Below, one piece after another: positions 8,877 to 17,744 of a stretch of 64,000 bases of DNA (its first letter is position 1; the number at the start of each line of letters is the position of its first letter). The position numbers and the translations under genes were made by a program. The stretch spans positions 1 through 64,000 of the forward strand of contig NZ_AUBC01000007.1 in the NCBI RefSeq assembly GCF_000429045.1, written 5' to 3'. The notes under the pieces were generated by a model. The model saw only the letters and a program-made list of their open reading frames with translations. It did no database searches and had not been told where the DNA came from. The stretch comes from Salinarimonas rosea DSM 21201. GTDB taxonomy: Bacteria; Pseudomonadota; Alphaproteobacteria; Rhizobiales; Beijerinckiaceae.

Positions 8877-9206
8877 ATGATGGCGATCCGGATCGACGGC
8901 GTCGACTGGGATGCGGGAAACTGGCCCAAGTGCGGAAAGCACGGTGTCGCACGAGCCGAGATCGAGCATGTGTTGGCGAGCATCGAGTTCCGGATTCCGG
9001 ACCCGTTCCCCGGAGAGCCACGTTTCCGAACAGCGGGCCGGACGGCCGATGGCCGGCACGTGTTCCTCGTCTTCACCTATCGCGACCTGGGCGACCGCTT
9101 GCTCGTCCGCCCGGTGAGCGCACGGTACATGCACCAGAAGGAGGTAGAGGCCTATGAGCGAGCAAAGGAAGCCCTGGCCGTCCCTCCCGAGCGACGAGGC
9201 CGCTGA
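8877..9206 (+). CDS. brnT: BrnT-family toxin
   Basis: The 109-residue protein begins with IDGVDWDAGNWPKCGKHGVA, the N-terminal Trp/Asp/Asn/Lys-His pattern of BrnT, followed by a RELVFTYRD-like strand (HVFLVFTYRDLGDR) and VRPVSARYMHQKE, where the RPISAR motif is diagnostic. BrnT is an RNase-fold toxin neutralised by BrnA. Two ATG codons occur in tandem (8877 and 8880). Its 3' end overlaps the start of the downstream antitoxin by 53 bp, so the toxin comes first, the usual BrnTA order. Confidence 0.82.
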   Translation: MMAIRIDGVDWDAGNWPKCGKHGVARAEIEHVLASIEFRIPDPFPGEPRFRTAGRTADGRHVFLVFTYRDLGDRLLVRPVSARYMHQKEVEAYERAKEALAVPPERRGR

Positions 9207-9423
9207 GCGGTTCGTCGCCGAAGCGGACCTGAGCGAGTACGACTGGACCCTCATGGAGCCCGTCGCACACGAGTTCGGTTCGTCCGAGGCGTCGGTGGAG
9301 TTGCGCCTGCCGAGGCGGGAGCTCGACCAGCTCAAGGCGGAAGCCGCCAAGAGGGGCTTACCCTACGAGCGATTCATGCGTGAGCTGATTTCGCGAGCCA
9401 TGAAGACGTTGGAACCGCTCTGA
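9154..9423 (+). CDS. brnA: BrnA/CopG-type antitoxin
   Basis: The 89-residue protein has an acidic N-terminal half and a C-terminal ribbon-helix-helix motif, VELRLPRRELDQLKAEAAKR followed by GLPYERFMRELI. This is the CopG-like arrangement of antitoxins that bind DNA and autoregulate the operon. The N-terminal part would wrap the toxin encoded just upstream, which it overlaps by 53 bp. No operator palindrome stands out in the short gap upstream of the toxin gene. Confidence 0.78.
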   Translation: MSEQRKPWPSLPSDEAAERFVAEADLSEYDWTLMEPVAHEFGSSEASVELRLPRRELDQLKAEAAKRGLPYERFMRELISRAMKTLEPL

Positions 9424-9637
9424 CGACGGTTGCATGCGATGGCCGCGACCCCTGCGTTCACCAGATCGCGCAACTGGCAGCAGAGTTCCTATCCCTGAAC
9501 GAGGAAGAGAGCGGATCATCGGCGCGCCGCAGCGCGCGGTATCGACCTCGCCGGAGCTTCTGCCTCCCGCACCCTGCTCCCGCCCCCTCCCATCCGCCCG
9601 CATGACAGCCGCCCCCCGCGATGCTATCCAATCCGCC

Positions 9638-10306
9638 ATGGCTGCGCGGCGTGACCAGGACGAGGGGGATGCGGCGGGGGGCGAGGCCGCTCCCGTGGCG
9701 GCACCCGTGGCCGCACCCGTGGCGGCTTCCGGAGCGACGCCGCGCGAGGAGCGCGTGCGCGCGGCGCTGTCGGGGCGGCCGCTGGTGCTCGTCGGCCTGA
9801 TGGGCGCCGGCAAGAGCACGGTCGGGCGGCGGCTCGCGATGCGGCTCGGCCTGCCCTTCCGCGACGCCGACACGGAGATCGAGGAAGCCGCCGGCATGTC
9901 GATCCCCGACATCTTCGAGATCTACGGCGAGGCGCATTTCCGCGACGGCGAGCGGCGCGTGATCGACCGCCTCCTGCGCGAAGGACGAATCGTGCTCGCC
10001 ACCGGCGGTGGCGCCTTCATGGACGACGCGACGCGACGCGCGGTGGCCGCGAGCGGCGTCTCCGTCTGGCTCAAGGCGGATCTCGACACCCTGATGCGGC
10101 GGGTGCGCAAGCGTTCCACCCGCCCGCTCCTGCAGAACGCCGACCCGGAAGGCACGATGCGCGCCTTGATGGAACGGCGCTATCCGGTCTACGCCACGGC
10201 GGACGTCGTGGTGGAGAGCCACGACGGCGCCCACGAGGAGGTGGTCGAGGCCGTCGTCGCGGCGCTCGAGGCGCACCTCGCGACGGAAACGGGAGACGCG
10301 CCGTGA
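9638..10306 (+). CDS. aroK: Shikimate kinase
   Basis: The protein has the shikimate kinase P-loop GLMGAGKST, the substrate motif [10 protein letters not shown], the GGG segment LATGGGAF and the lid Arg region KRSTRPLL. It phosphorylates shikimate at O3 in aromatic amino acid synthesis. The open frame extends far upstream, and ATG 9602 (234 aa) or ATG 9638 (222 aa) are possible; neither has a strong ribosome site. A three-unit 12-bp repeat coding for Pro-Val-Ala-Ala lengthens the N-terminus. The stop overlaps the aroB GTG start (GTGA), so the genes are translationally coupled. Confidence 0.88.
   Translation: MAARRDQDEGDAAGGEAAPVAAPVAAPVAASGATPREERVRAALSGRPLVLVGLMGAGKSTVGRRLAMRLGLPFRDADTEIEEAAGMSIPDIFEIYGEAHFRDGERRVIDRLLREGRIVLATGGGAFMDDATRRAVAASGVSVWLKADLDTLMRRVRKRSTRPLLQNADPEGTMRALMERRYPVYATADVVVESHDGAHEEVVEAVVAALEAHLATETGDAP
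9692..9727 (+). repeat. 12-bp tandem repeat in aroK
   Basis: Three near-identical 12-bp units (consensus CCCGTGGCSGCA) at 9692-9703, 9704-9715 and 9716-9727 encode PVAA three times in the disordered N-terminal part of shikimate kinase. In-frame, so copy number change would not break the gene. Confidence 0.85.
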
Positions 10307-11475
10307 GCGCCACCATCGATGCGCCCGCCGCTGCGCCCACGGCCTCGCCTTCGCGCGGGACCGTCCGCGTCGCGCTCGGGGACCGGTCCTACGACATCCT
10401 GATCGGCCGGGGCGTGTCCGCCGAGGCGGGCGCCCGCGCGGCCGCGCTCGGCGCGCGCGCCGTCGCCCTCGTCACCGACGACACGGTGGCCGACCTCCAC
10501 GGCGAGGCCGTGCGCGCGCGGCTGGAGGAGGCGGGGCTGCGCTGCGAGGCCATCACCGTACCCGCCGGCGAGGGTTCGAAGAGCTACGCCACGCTGGCGC
10601 GGGTCTGTGACGCCATCCTCGCCTCGCGCATCGAGCGCGGCGACCTCGTCCTCGCGCTCGGCGGCGGCGTCGTCGGCGACCTCGCCGGCTTCGCGGCCGC
10701 GATCGTGCGGCGCGGCGTGCGCTTCGTGCAGGTGCCCACCACGCTGCTGGCCCAGGTCGATTCCTCCGTGGGCGGCAAGACCGGCATCAATTCCGCCCAC
10801 GGCAAGAATCTGGTGGGCGCCTTCCACCAGCCGAGCCTCGTCCTCGCCGACACCGCGCTCCTCGACACGCTTCCCGCACGCGAGCTGCGGGCGGGCTATG
10901 CGGAGGTGGTCAAGTACGGCCTCATCGACGACCCCGACTTCTTCGCCTGGTGCGAGGCGAACGGCGCCGCCGTCCTCGCCGGCGGCCCGGAGCGCGAGCG
11001 GGCCGTCGCCCATTCCTGCCGCTCCAAGGCGGCGATCGTCGCCCGCGACGAGCGCGAGGAGGGCGACCGGGCGCTGCTCAACCTCGGCCACACCTTCGCC
11101 CACGCGCTCGAGCGCCTCGCGCGCTACGACCCCGCGATCCTCGTCCACGGCGAGGCGGTGGCCGCGGGCCTCGCCCTCGCCTTCCGCTTCTCGGCGGATC
11201 TCGGCCTGTGCGCCCCCGCCGACGCCGAGCGGGTCGCGCGCCATCTTGCGGGGAGCGGGCTGCCGACCACATTGGGAGGGTTCGCGGGCCTCGCGCCCGA
11301 CCCCGAGCGCCTGCTCGACGCCATGGCGCAGGACAAGAAGGTCGTCGCCGGGCAATTGACCTTCATCCTCGCGCGCGGCATCGGCGCGAGCTTCGTCGCG
11401 AAGGGCGTCGACGTCGCGGCGGTGCGCACCTTCCTCGCGCGTGAATGCGCGGGCGCGGCGCCCGCACCGCGCTGA
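10303..11475 (+). CDS. aroB: 3-dehydroquinate synthase
   Basis: The 390-residue protein carries the NAD site [14 protein letters not shown], the metal/substrate region [20 protein letters not shown], and the zinc ligands within [12 protein letters not shown] and the nearby HGEAVAAG. It converts DAHP to 3-dehydroquinate in the shikimate pathway. It starts with GTG overlapping the aroK stop by 4 bp. The first 20 residues are Ala/Pro-rich and not conserved. The CNNM-type transporter gene follows 27 bp later in the conserved aroK-aroB-CNNM order of many alphaproteobacteria. Confidence 0.93.
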   Translation: MSATIDAPAAAPTASPSRGTVRVALGDRSYDILIGRGVSAEAGARAAALGARAVALVTDDTVADLHGEAVRARLEEAGLRCEAITVPAGEGSKSYATLARVCDAILASRIERGDLVLALGGGVVGDLAGFAAAIVRRGVRFVQVPTTLLAQVDSSVGGKTGINSAHGKNLVGAFHQPSLVLADTALLDTLPARELRAGYAEVVKYGLIDDPDFFAWCEANGAAVLAGGPERERAVAHSCRSKAAIVARDEREEGDRALLNLGHTFAHALERLARYDPAILVHGEAVAAGLALAFRFSADLGLCAPADAERVARHLAGSGLPTTLGGFAGLAPDPERLLDAMAQDKKVVAGQLTFILARGIGASFVAKGVDVAAVRTFLARECAGAAPAPR

Positions 11476-11502
11476 CGCGCGAGGGACATCACGAGGAGAA
11501 AC

Positions 11503-12807
11503 ATGGACGGCTCGATCTGGGTCTCGATCCTGGCGGTACTCGCCTGCTTCGTCTTCTCGGGCTTCTTCTCCGGATCGGAGACGGCGCTCACCGCGTCCTC
11601 GCGCGCGCGCATGCACGCGCTGGAGAAGGGGGGCGACAGGCGGGCGACGCTCGTCAACCGCCTGCTCACGGCCCGCGAGCGGCTGATCGGCGGCATCCTC
11701 ATCGGCAACAACGTCGTCAACACGCTGGCCGCCTCGCTCACGACGGGCATCCTGCTCTCGATCTTCGGCGAGGTCGGCATCGTCTACGCCACGATCGTCG
11801 TCTCGGTGTTCGTGATCGTGTTCTCCGAGATCCTGCCGAAGACGGTGGCGATCAACTATCCCGACAAGGTGGCGCTGATCGTCGCCAAGCCGATCTCCTG
11901 GATCGTCGCCCTCTTCGGCCCGATCACGCTCGCCATCGAGGCCTTCATCCGCGGGCTGGTGAGCCTGTTCGGCCTGAAGCTCGGCGAGGACACGAACGTG
12001 CTTTCCGCCACCGAGGAGCTGCGCGGCCAGGTCGACCTGCTGCACAAGGAGGGCGGCGTCGCCAAGGCCGAGCGCGACATGCTCGGCGGCCTCCTCGACC
12101 TGCGCGAGCTCGCGGTGGAGGACGTGATGGTCCACCGCACGCGCATGCGCATGATCGACGCCGACCTGCCCCCGGACGCGATCGTGCGCGAGGTCCTGAC
12201 CTCGCCCCACACCCGCCTGCCGCTCTGGCGCGGCCGCCACGAGAACATCGTCGGCATCCTGCACGCCAAGGACCTCTTGCGGGCGCTGGACGCGGTGGGC
12301 GGCGAGGCGGCGCGGCTCGACATCGACGCGATCGCGCTCGAGCCCTGGTTCGTGCCCGACCGCACGTCCCTGCGCGACCAGCTGCGCGCCTTCCTGACGA
12401 AGAAGACCCACTTCGCCCTCGTCGTCGACGAGTACGGCGAGGTGCAGGGGCTGGTGACGCTGGAAGACATCATCGAGGAGATCGTCGGCGACATCAAGGA
12501 CGAGCACGACATCGCGGTCTCGGGCGTGCGCGTGCAGGTCGACGGCTCGGTCAACGTCGACGGCTCGGTGCCGATCCGCGACCTCAACCGCGTGATGGAC
12601 TGGACCCTGCCCGACGAGGAGGCGACCACGATCGCCGGCCTCGTCATCCACGAGGCGCAGCTCATCCCCGAGACCGGCCAGGCCTTCACCTTCCACGGCT
12701 TCCGCTTCCAGGTGCTGCGCAAGACGAGGAACCGCATCACGCTCCTGCGGATCAGCCCGCTCGACCTGCTCAAGCCCCGGCGCAGCACGGCGACAGCCGC
12801 GGAGTGA
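11503..12807 (+). CDS. CNNM/CorC-family transporter (HlyC/CorC)
   Basis: The 434-residue membrane protein begins with a DUF21 domain: four hydrophobic segments (about residues 5-25, 60-80, 88-110, 125-150) with the conserved SGSETALTASSRARM. Two CBS domains follow (near EDVMVHRTRMRMID and LVVDEYGEVQGLVTLEDIIEEIVGDI) and a C-terminal CorC_HlyC domain. Relatives are linked to magnesium or cobalt efflux; the old name haemolysin is misleading. The ATG has GAGGAGA upstream. It is the last gene of the aro run and is convergent with the heparinase-like gene, 6 bp away. Confidence 0.88.
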   Translation: MDGSIWVSILAVLACFVFSGFFSGSETALTASSRARMHALEKGGDRRATLVNRLLTARERLIGGILIGNNVVNTLAASLTTGILLSIFGEVGIVYATIVVSVFVIVFSEILPKTVAINYPDKVALIVAKPISWIVALFGPITLAIEAFIRGLVSLFGLKLGEDTNVLSATEELRGQVDLLHKEGGVAKAERDMLGGLLDLRELAVEDVMVHRTRMRMIDADLPPDAIVREVLTSPHTRLPLWRGRHENIVGILHAKDLLRALDAVGGEAARLDIDAIALEPWFVPDRTSLRDQLRAFLTKKTHFALVVDEYGEVQGLVTLEDIIEEIVGDIKDEHDIAVSGVRVQVDGSVNVDGSVPIRDLNRVMDWTLPDEEATTIAGLVIHEAQLIPETGQAFTFHGFRFQVLRKTRNRITLLRISPLDLLKPRRSTATAAE

Positions 12808-12813
12808 GCGGCC

Positions 12814-14550
12814 TCAGGCGCGGGTGAGCCGCTCGAAGCGCCAGGCGAGCGCGCCGACCGCGGCCGTGTCGAAGGCGACGACGATCTGGCAGGACTTCCG
12901 GGCGCCGTCGGTGGCCGACAGGTAGAGGCTCTCGTCGAGGCGCGCCTCGAGCCGTCCCGTCTTCGCGGTGGCGGCGCCCGCCGCGTCCGTCTCAAGCACG
13001 AACTGCCAGGTCTCGCCGTTGGAGAGCCCGAGCAGCACGACCCGGCCGCCCTGGGTCAGGCGCGCGCGCACGCTCGGATGCAGATGGAATCGCAGCGCCG
13101 CCGGCGCGCCGGCCGCACCCGCGGCCACGGGGACGAGCCGATCCTCGCCCGAAAGCCCGTCCCCCGCCCCCGAGAGCGCGAGCCGGCGCTCGTGCACGAG
13201 GCCGAACGCCGCGGCATAGCCGTCGTGGCGGGCCTCGAGCACGAGCGGCTCCGGCCGCTTCACCTGGACCTCGCCGGGGCCGTCGACGAGGAGGGTGCCG
13301 AAGCGCCGCTCGAGGAAGGCAGCGGGCAGCCGCGCGAGGCCGCGCGCGTCGCTCGTGAAGCGCCCGCAGGACGCCCGGTCGAGGGTGATCGTCGCATGCG
13401 CGGCGGTGTCCCGCGCCGCCCGCGCCAGCGGGTCGGCACGCTCGCGGGGGGCGCCGAGATTGACGACGAGGCGCGCCTCGCCGGACGTCAGCTCGAAGGA
13501 GAGGCAGCCCGCCGCCGCCTCGTGCGCGACGAAGGGCGGCGGGGGCGCGCCGACGTCGGCGACGAGGACGAGCCCGCCCGCCTGCAGCCGCTCGTAGCCG
13601 GAGATCAGGCCCCGCTGCAGCGGGCTGGCGCGCCCCTCGTCGTAGAACAGCAGCGTCGTGAGGTGATCGACCGGGGTCGAGCCGGTGCCGTTGAAGTGGC
13701 TGAGCGTCCCGTCGCCGTGGCGCAGGAGCCGCAGCATCGGCGGCATGCGGTCGATCGCACGGATCAGCGCCTCGGGCGGGTCGACGCCGCGGGCGAGGTA
13801 GACCTGCTTCAGGGGCAGGAGATCGAGCAGGAGGTCGAGCACGGTACGCGGGTTGCGCCCGACATGGCCGCCGTCGGCGAGGACCTGCCGGTCGAGCTCG
13901 CGGGCGAGCACCTTCGTCGCGCCGCGCCCGAGCGTCTCGCAGCCCTCGCAGCACAGGCCGGCATAGGCGAGCGCGATCGCCGCCTGGAGCCGCACGATCG
14001 GCCGCGGCGCGGCGCGCGCGGCGCGGGCGCAGATCGAGAGATCGCGGGCGAGCCCGCGCAGGAAGCGCTGGTAGAAGGCGTGATCGGCACCCTCGACGAT
14101 CAGCGGCGACTGGCTGAGGAAGGAGATCGCCCGGCGCGCGGCCACCGACGGCTTGCGCAGCGCCGGCCCGTGCGACTCGCGCAGGTACTCGTCGACGAGC
14201 GCGCGGGCGTTGGCGCGGGCGAGCGCCGTGTCGGCGGCGCGCAGGTGCCGCAGCCAGGAGAAGCCGTGCAGGATGTCCGCCCAGCCCTCGGACGGCGGCT
14301 CCAGCGCGAAGGGCGATCGCCCCCCCGTGGCGAGCGTGCGCCCGCCGAAGACGAAGTAGCCGGCGTAGATGTCGTCGGCGATGGTGGCGTCGCAGGTGCG
14401 CATGTCGGGCGGCACGATCACCAGCCGACGGGGCGTGCGTGCGCGCAGGCCGCCGAGCCCGAAGAGGCTCGCGGTCTCGGCGCGCAGCGCGCGCCCGGCT
14501 TCGCGCAAGGCGAGCCCCGTCAGTCGCCAGCGATCGGGCGCGTCGGTCAC
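12814..14550 (-). CDS. Heparinase II/III family protein
   Basis: The 578-residue protein has an alpha-helical N-terminal toroid and a C-terminal beta domain (Heparinase_II_III, roughly residues 300-540). The block RMPPMLRLLRHGDGTLSHFNG is characteristic of the alphaproteobacterial members, which sit beside purH or rRNA methyltransferase genes in many Rhizobiales. I see no signal peptide, so an extracellular polysaccharide lyase role is doubtful; the true substrate is unknown. The start is GTG at 14550 preceded by a GGGGGAAGAG site. Its stop is 6 bp from the CNNM stop. Confidence 0.82.
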   Translation of the reverse strand: MTDAPDRWRLTGLALREAGRALRAETASLFGLGGLRARTPRRLVIVPPDMRTCDATIADDIYAGYFVFGGRTLATGGRSPFALEPPSEGWADILHGFSWLRHLRAADTALARANARALVDEYLRESHGPALRKPSVAARRAISFLSQSPLIVEGADHAFYQRFLRGLARDLSICARAARAAPRPIVRLQAAIALAYAGLCCEGCETLGRGATKVLARELDRQVLADGGHVGRNPRTVLDLLLDLLPLKQVYLARGVDPPEALIRAIDRMPPMLRLLRHGDGTLSHFNGTGSTPVDHLTTLLFYDEGRASPLQRGLISGYERLQAGGLVLVADVGAPPPPFVAHEAAAGCLSFELTSGEARLVVNLGAPRERADPLARAARDTAAHATITLDRASCGRFTSDARGLARLPAAFLERRFGTLLVDGPGEVQVKRPEPLVLEARHDGYAAAFGLVHERRLALSGAGDGLSGEDRLVPVAAGAAGAPAALRFHLHPSVRARLTQGGRVVLLGLSNGETWQFVLETDAAGAATAKTGRLEARLDESLYLSATDGARKSCQIVVAFDTAAVGALAWRFERLTRA

Positions 14551-14634
14551 CTCTTCCCCCGTCGAGGGTGCTCTCGTCGAAGGAACGCGCTCAGGGTTAA
14601 TGCGGCGTTACCGGAACGGCGCGAAACGCGCGCT

Positions 14635-15723
14635 TCATCCCGTCGCGAGCGCGTCCGCCACCGCCTCGCCCAGAGACAGCGCGGAGGTGAGCCCCGGGCT
14701 CTCGATGCCGAAGAGCGCGACGTGCCGCGGCAGGCCGTGGGCGGTCTCGTCGGCGACGACGAAGTCCGCCGCCGGCTCGCCGGGGCCGGAGAGCTTGGGG
14801 CGGATGCCGCAATAGTCCGCGGTCAGCGCCCCGTCGGGCAGGGCGGGCCAGTAGCGGCGGATGGCGGCGTAGAAGCTCTCCGAGCGCATCGGGTCGACGT
14901 CGTAGTCCTCCGCCTCGATCCATTCGACGTCCGGGCCGAAGCGCATGCGCCCGGCGAGATCGAGGGTGAGATGCACGCCGAGCCCGCCGTCGACGGGGGC
15001 GGGATAGATCAGCCGCCCGAAGGCGGGGCGGCCGGCGCAGGCGAAATAGGTGCCCTTGGCGAGGCGAAGGGGCGGGATCGCCGCCTCGGGATAGCCCTCC
15101 GTCGCCCGGGCGATCGCCTGCGCGCCGAGCGCGGCGGCGTTGACGACGGCGTCGAAGCGGTGCGCCTCGCCGGCGACCGTCACCTCCCAGGCGCCGTCGC
15201 GGAAGGCGAGCCGCTCGATCGGGGTCGCCAGCGCCAGAGCGCCGCCGTTGTCCTCCATCTCGCCCTGGAGGGCGAGCATCAGGGCGTGGCTGTCGACGAT
15301 GCCGGTCTGGGGCGAATGGAGCGCCGCGGTGCAGGCGAGCGCCGGCTCCATGGCGCGGGCCGCCTCGCCCGGAATCAGCGCCAGCTCCTCGACGTCGTTC
15401 GCCTCGCCCTGTGCGCGGATCGCCTCGAGCTTGCCGATCTCGGCCTCGCTCGTCGCCACGACGAGCTTGCCGAGGCGGCGGGCCGGCACGCCGCGCTCGG
15501 CGCAGTAGGCGTAGAGCATCCGGCGGCCTGCGACGCAATGGCGTGCCTTGAGCGAGCCCGTGGGATAGTACAAGCCGGCGTGGACGACCTCGCTGTTGCG
15601 CGAGGAGATGCCGCCGCCGATGCCGGCCGTGCGCTCGGCGACGACGACGGCGTGGCCGCGACGGGAGAGGGAACGGGCGATGGCGAGGCCGACGATGCCG
15701 GCGCCGATGACGAGGATGTCCAT
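14635..15723 (-). CDS. FAD-dependent oxidoreductase, L-2-hydroxyglutarate dehydrogenase-like
   Basis: The 362-residue protein begins MDILVIGAGIVGLAIARSLS, a Rossmann dinucleotide site of the D-amino-acid-oxidase superfamily, followed by GGGISSRNSEVVHAGLYYP, which is typical of the LhgO group. The C-terminal FGIESPGLTSALSLGEAVA closes the FAD site. Such enzymes oxidise L-2-hydroxyglutarate or related 2-hydroxy acids and feed electrons to quinone. The start ATG at 15723 has AAGGA 6 bp upstream; an upstream in-frame extension of 57 codons has no similarity and is rejected. Confidence 0.85.
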   Translation of the reverse strand: MDILVIGAGIVGLAIARSLSRRGHAVVVAERTAGIGGGISSRNSEVVHAGLYYPTGSLKARHCVAGRRMLYAYCAERGVPARRLGKLVVATSEAEIGKLEAIRAQGEANDVEELALIPGEAARAMEPALACTAALHSPQTGIVDSHALMLALQGEMEDNGGALALATPIERLAFRDGAWEVTVAGEAHRFDAVVNAAALGAQAIARATEGYPEAAIPPLRLAKGTYFACAGRPAFGRLIYPAPVDGGLGVHLTLDLAGRMRFGPDVEWIEAEDYDVDPMRSESFYAAIRRYWPALPDGALTADYCGIRPKLSGPGEPAADFVVADETAHGLPRHVALFGIESPGLTSALSLGEAVADALATG

Positions 15724-15892
15724 GACGGTCCTTGAAGCGCAGCCGCCGGCCTCGCGCAAGCCCGCGGATGCCGCGAGCCGGGTCGGCGCCGCGCTCGTGG
15801 GGGAGCCCGGGGCGGCGGCCGTGCGGGTGGCCGCGGTGGAGACCGCGCGGGCGGGCGCCGGAACGGTCCGCGCTCGTGCGCCGTTTGCGCGC

Positions 15893-16519
15893 ATGGCCGG
15901 CGTTCCTCATCGCTCCTCCCCCGCGCCGCGTATCGCGCTCGCGGCGCTCGCCTTCCTCCTCGGCGGGTCGCTGCTGCCCGCGTCGGCCCAGCAGGACGGC
16001 GGCGGCTGCGGGGCCGAGCGCGTCGTCGCCGTCGGCGACACGCTCACCAACGTCGCGCGGCGCTGCGGCGTCACGCCCGAGGCGCTGCTCGAGGCGAACC
16101 CGCAGATCCGCGATCCCGACATCCTGCCGCTCGGCACGACAATGGCCATCCCCGGCGGGGGGACCGGGGAGAGCGGAGCCGACGCCGACGCGGCACCGGC
16201 GCCGTCCGCCCCCGCCGGCGAGACGCCGGGCGTCGCCCCCCTGCGCATCCTTCCCTTCGCCGGGCCGCTCGACGCGCGCGTGCGCCTGTTCGCACGGGGC
16301 CTGCCGCCGGGCGCCTCGGCGCTGATCGGCGCCGGCGCTCGGGCCGACGCCCCCCTCTTCTTCGAGCGCACGCAGATCGATGCGACGGGCGTCCTGTCCC
16401 ACGTCCTCACCCTGCCCGACTGGGCGGCGGGGGAGGTCGTCCACGTCGTCGTCGAGACGCCGATCGGCGGCCCCTGGCTGCGGGCCGAGCCCTGGCGCGC
16501 GCCGCCCGTCAGCCCCTGA
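15893..16519 (+). CDS. Secreted LysM-domain protein
   Basis: The 208-residue protein starts with a signal peptide (basic start, hydrophobic ALAALAFLLGGSLL, cleavage probably after ASA at residue 32). A single LysM domain follows at about residues 40-85 (VVAVGDTLTNVARRCGVTPE to IPLGTTMAIP-like end), which binds peptidoglycan sugars. The remaining half is a short beta domain of unknown role ending in a Pro-rich tail. It is divergent from the FAD oxidoreductase, with 169 bp between starts. A role at the cell wall is inferred only from LysM and export. Confidence 0.75.
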   Translation: MAGVPHRSSPAPRIALAALAFLLGGSLLPASAQQDGGGCGAERVVAVGDTLTNVARRCGVTPEALLEANPQIRDPDILPLGTTMAIPGGGTGESGADADAAPAPSAPAGETPGVAPLRILPFAGPLDARVRLFARGLPPGASALIGAGARADAPLFFERTQIDATGVLSHVLTLPDWAAGEVVHVVVETPIGGPWLRAEPWRAPPVSP

Positions 16520-16618
16520 GACCGGCGCCACCGGGGCGTTGCGCGAGCCGGGCACGAGGCGCTACAAGCCCTCCAGCGAACCGACGCCGCCCCCGACGGC
16601 GCGACCCGGAGTGAGATC

Positions 16619-17575
16619 ATGGCCTCGAAGCTCGCGCGGCTGCGCGACATGACGGTGGTCGTCGCCGATACGGGCGACATCGAGGCGGTCCGCCGCCTGG
16701 CGCCGCAGGACTGCACGACGAACCCGACCCTCCTCTTCAAGGCGGTGAAGGACCCCGCCTACGCCCACATCGTCGAGGAGGCGCTGGCCTGGGGCCGTGC
16801 GCAGGGCGGGGCCCGCGAGGCGGTGGTCGCAGGCGTCTGCGACCGGCTCGCGGTCTCCTTCGGCACCGAGCTCGCCGGCATCGTGCCGGGCCGCGTCTCG
16901 ACGGAGGTCGACGCCGACCTCTCCTTCGACACCGCCGCGAGCGTCGCCAAGGCGCGGGCCCTGATCGCCGACTACGCCGCCCGCGGCGTCCCCCGCGAGA
17001 AGGTGCTGATCAAGCTCGCCGCGACCTGGGAGGGCATCCGCGCCGCCGAGATCCTCCAGGGCGAGGGGATCGACTGCAACCTCACGCTCCTGTTCTCGCT
17101 CGTGCAGGCGGCGGCCTGCGCGGATGCGGGCGTGTTCCTGATCTCGCCCTTCGTCGGGCGCATCCTCGACTGGCACGTCAAGGCCGGCGGCGGCCCCTAC
17201 GAGGCCGAGACCGATCCGGGCGTCCTCTCGGTGCGGCGCATCTACGCCTACTACAAGGCCCACAGCATCGGCACCGTGGTGATGGGCGCCTCCTTCCGCA
17301 ACGCCGGGGAGATCGAGGCGCTCGCCGGCTGCGACCGCCTCACCATCTCGCCCGCGCTGCTCGAGGCGCTGGCCGCCGACGAGGGCGACCTCCCCCGGCG
17401 CCTGTCGCCGGACACGATCGGCGAGGCGCCGGCGCGCATGCGGCTCGACGAGCCGGGCTTCCGCCTCGCGTTGAACGAGGACGCGATGGCGACCGAGAAG
17501 CTCGCCGAGGGAATCCGCGGCTTCGTCGCGGACGTCCGGTCCCTGCGCACGCTCGTGGCGGACCGCCTGGGCTGA
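16619..17575 (+). CDS. tal: Transaldolase
   Basis: The 318-residue protein is a full-length type I transaldolase, TalB-like. It has the N-terminal TNPTLLFKA signature, the Schiff-base Lys in [14 protein letters not shown], the [18 protein letters not shown] segment and the phosphate-site [19 protein letters not shown]. It exchanges dihydroxyacetone units between sugar phosphates in the pentose phosphate pathway. No other pathway gene adjoins it. Downstream lies a degenerate copy of the intergenic repeat. Confidence 0.92.
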   Translation: MASKLARLRDMTVVVADTGDIEAVRRLAPQDCTTNPTLLFKAVKDPAYAHIVEEALAWGRAQGGAREAVVAGVCDRLAVSFGTELAGIVPGRVSTEVDADLSFDTAASVAKARALIADYAARGVPREKVLIKLAATWEGIRAAEILQGEGIDCNLTLLFSLVQAAACADAGVFLISPFVGRILDWHVKAGGGPYEAETDPGVLSVRRIYAYYKAHSIGTVVMGASFRNAGEIEALAGCDRLTISPALLEALAADEGDLPRRLSPDTIGEAPARMRLDEPGFRLALNEDAMATEKLAEGIRGFVADVRSLRTLVADRLG

Positions 17576-17577
17576 CA

Positions 17578-17680
17578 CCTCCCCGGGCGGAAAGCCGTCC
17601 TCGCGTCCCCGTGCGCAGCACGGGCGGTGGGGCCGTTCGACGACGGGAGAGAACGGCGTCGCCGTCCTCTCCCGCGGGAA
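17578..17680 (+). repeat. Intergenic GC-hairpin element, degenerate copy
   Basis: This stretch has the same order of parts as the two better copies near 42.2 and 47.1 kb: a CCTCCCC start, then a core at 17611-17639 that matches the 47-kb copy (reverse strand 47091-47119) at 28 of 29 positions, then a GTCCTCTCCCGCGGG end. The central stretch between core and end is not conserved. It fills most of the 169-bp gap between tal and the alcohol dehydrogenase gene. Confidence 0.7.
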
Positions 17681-17744
17681 ATCGGCGGGCGCTTGCGCCG
17701 GCCGCGCGCCGCGGGCACGCTCCGCGCACGAGGAGCACGACGCC

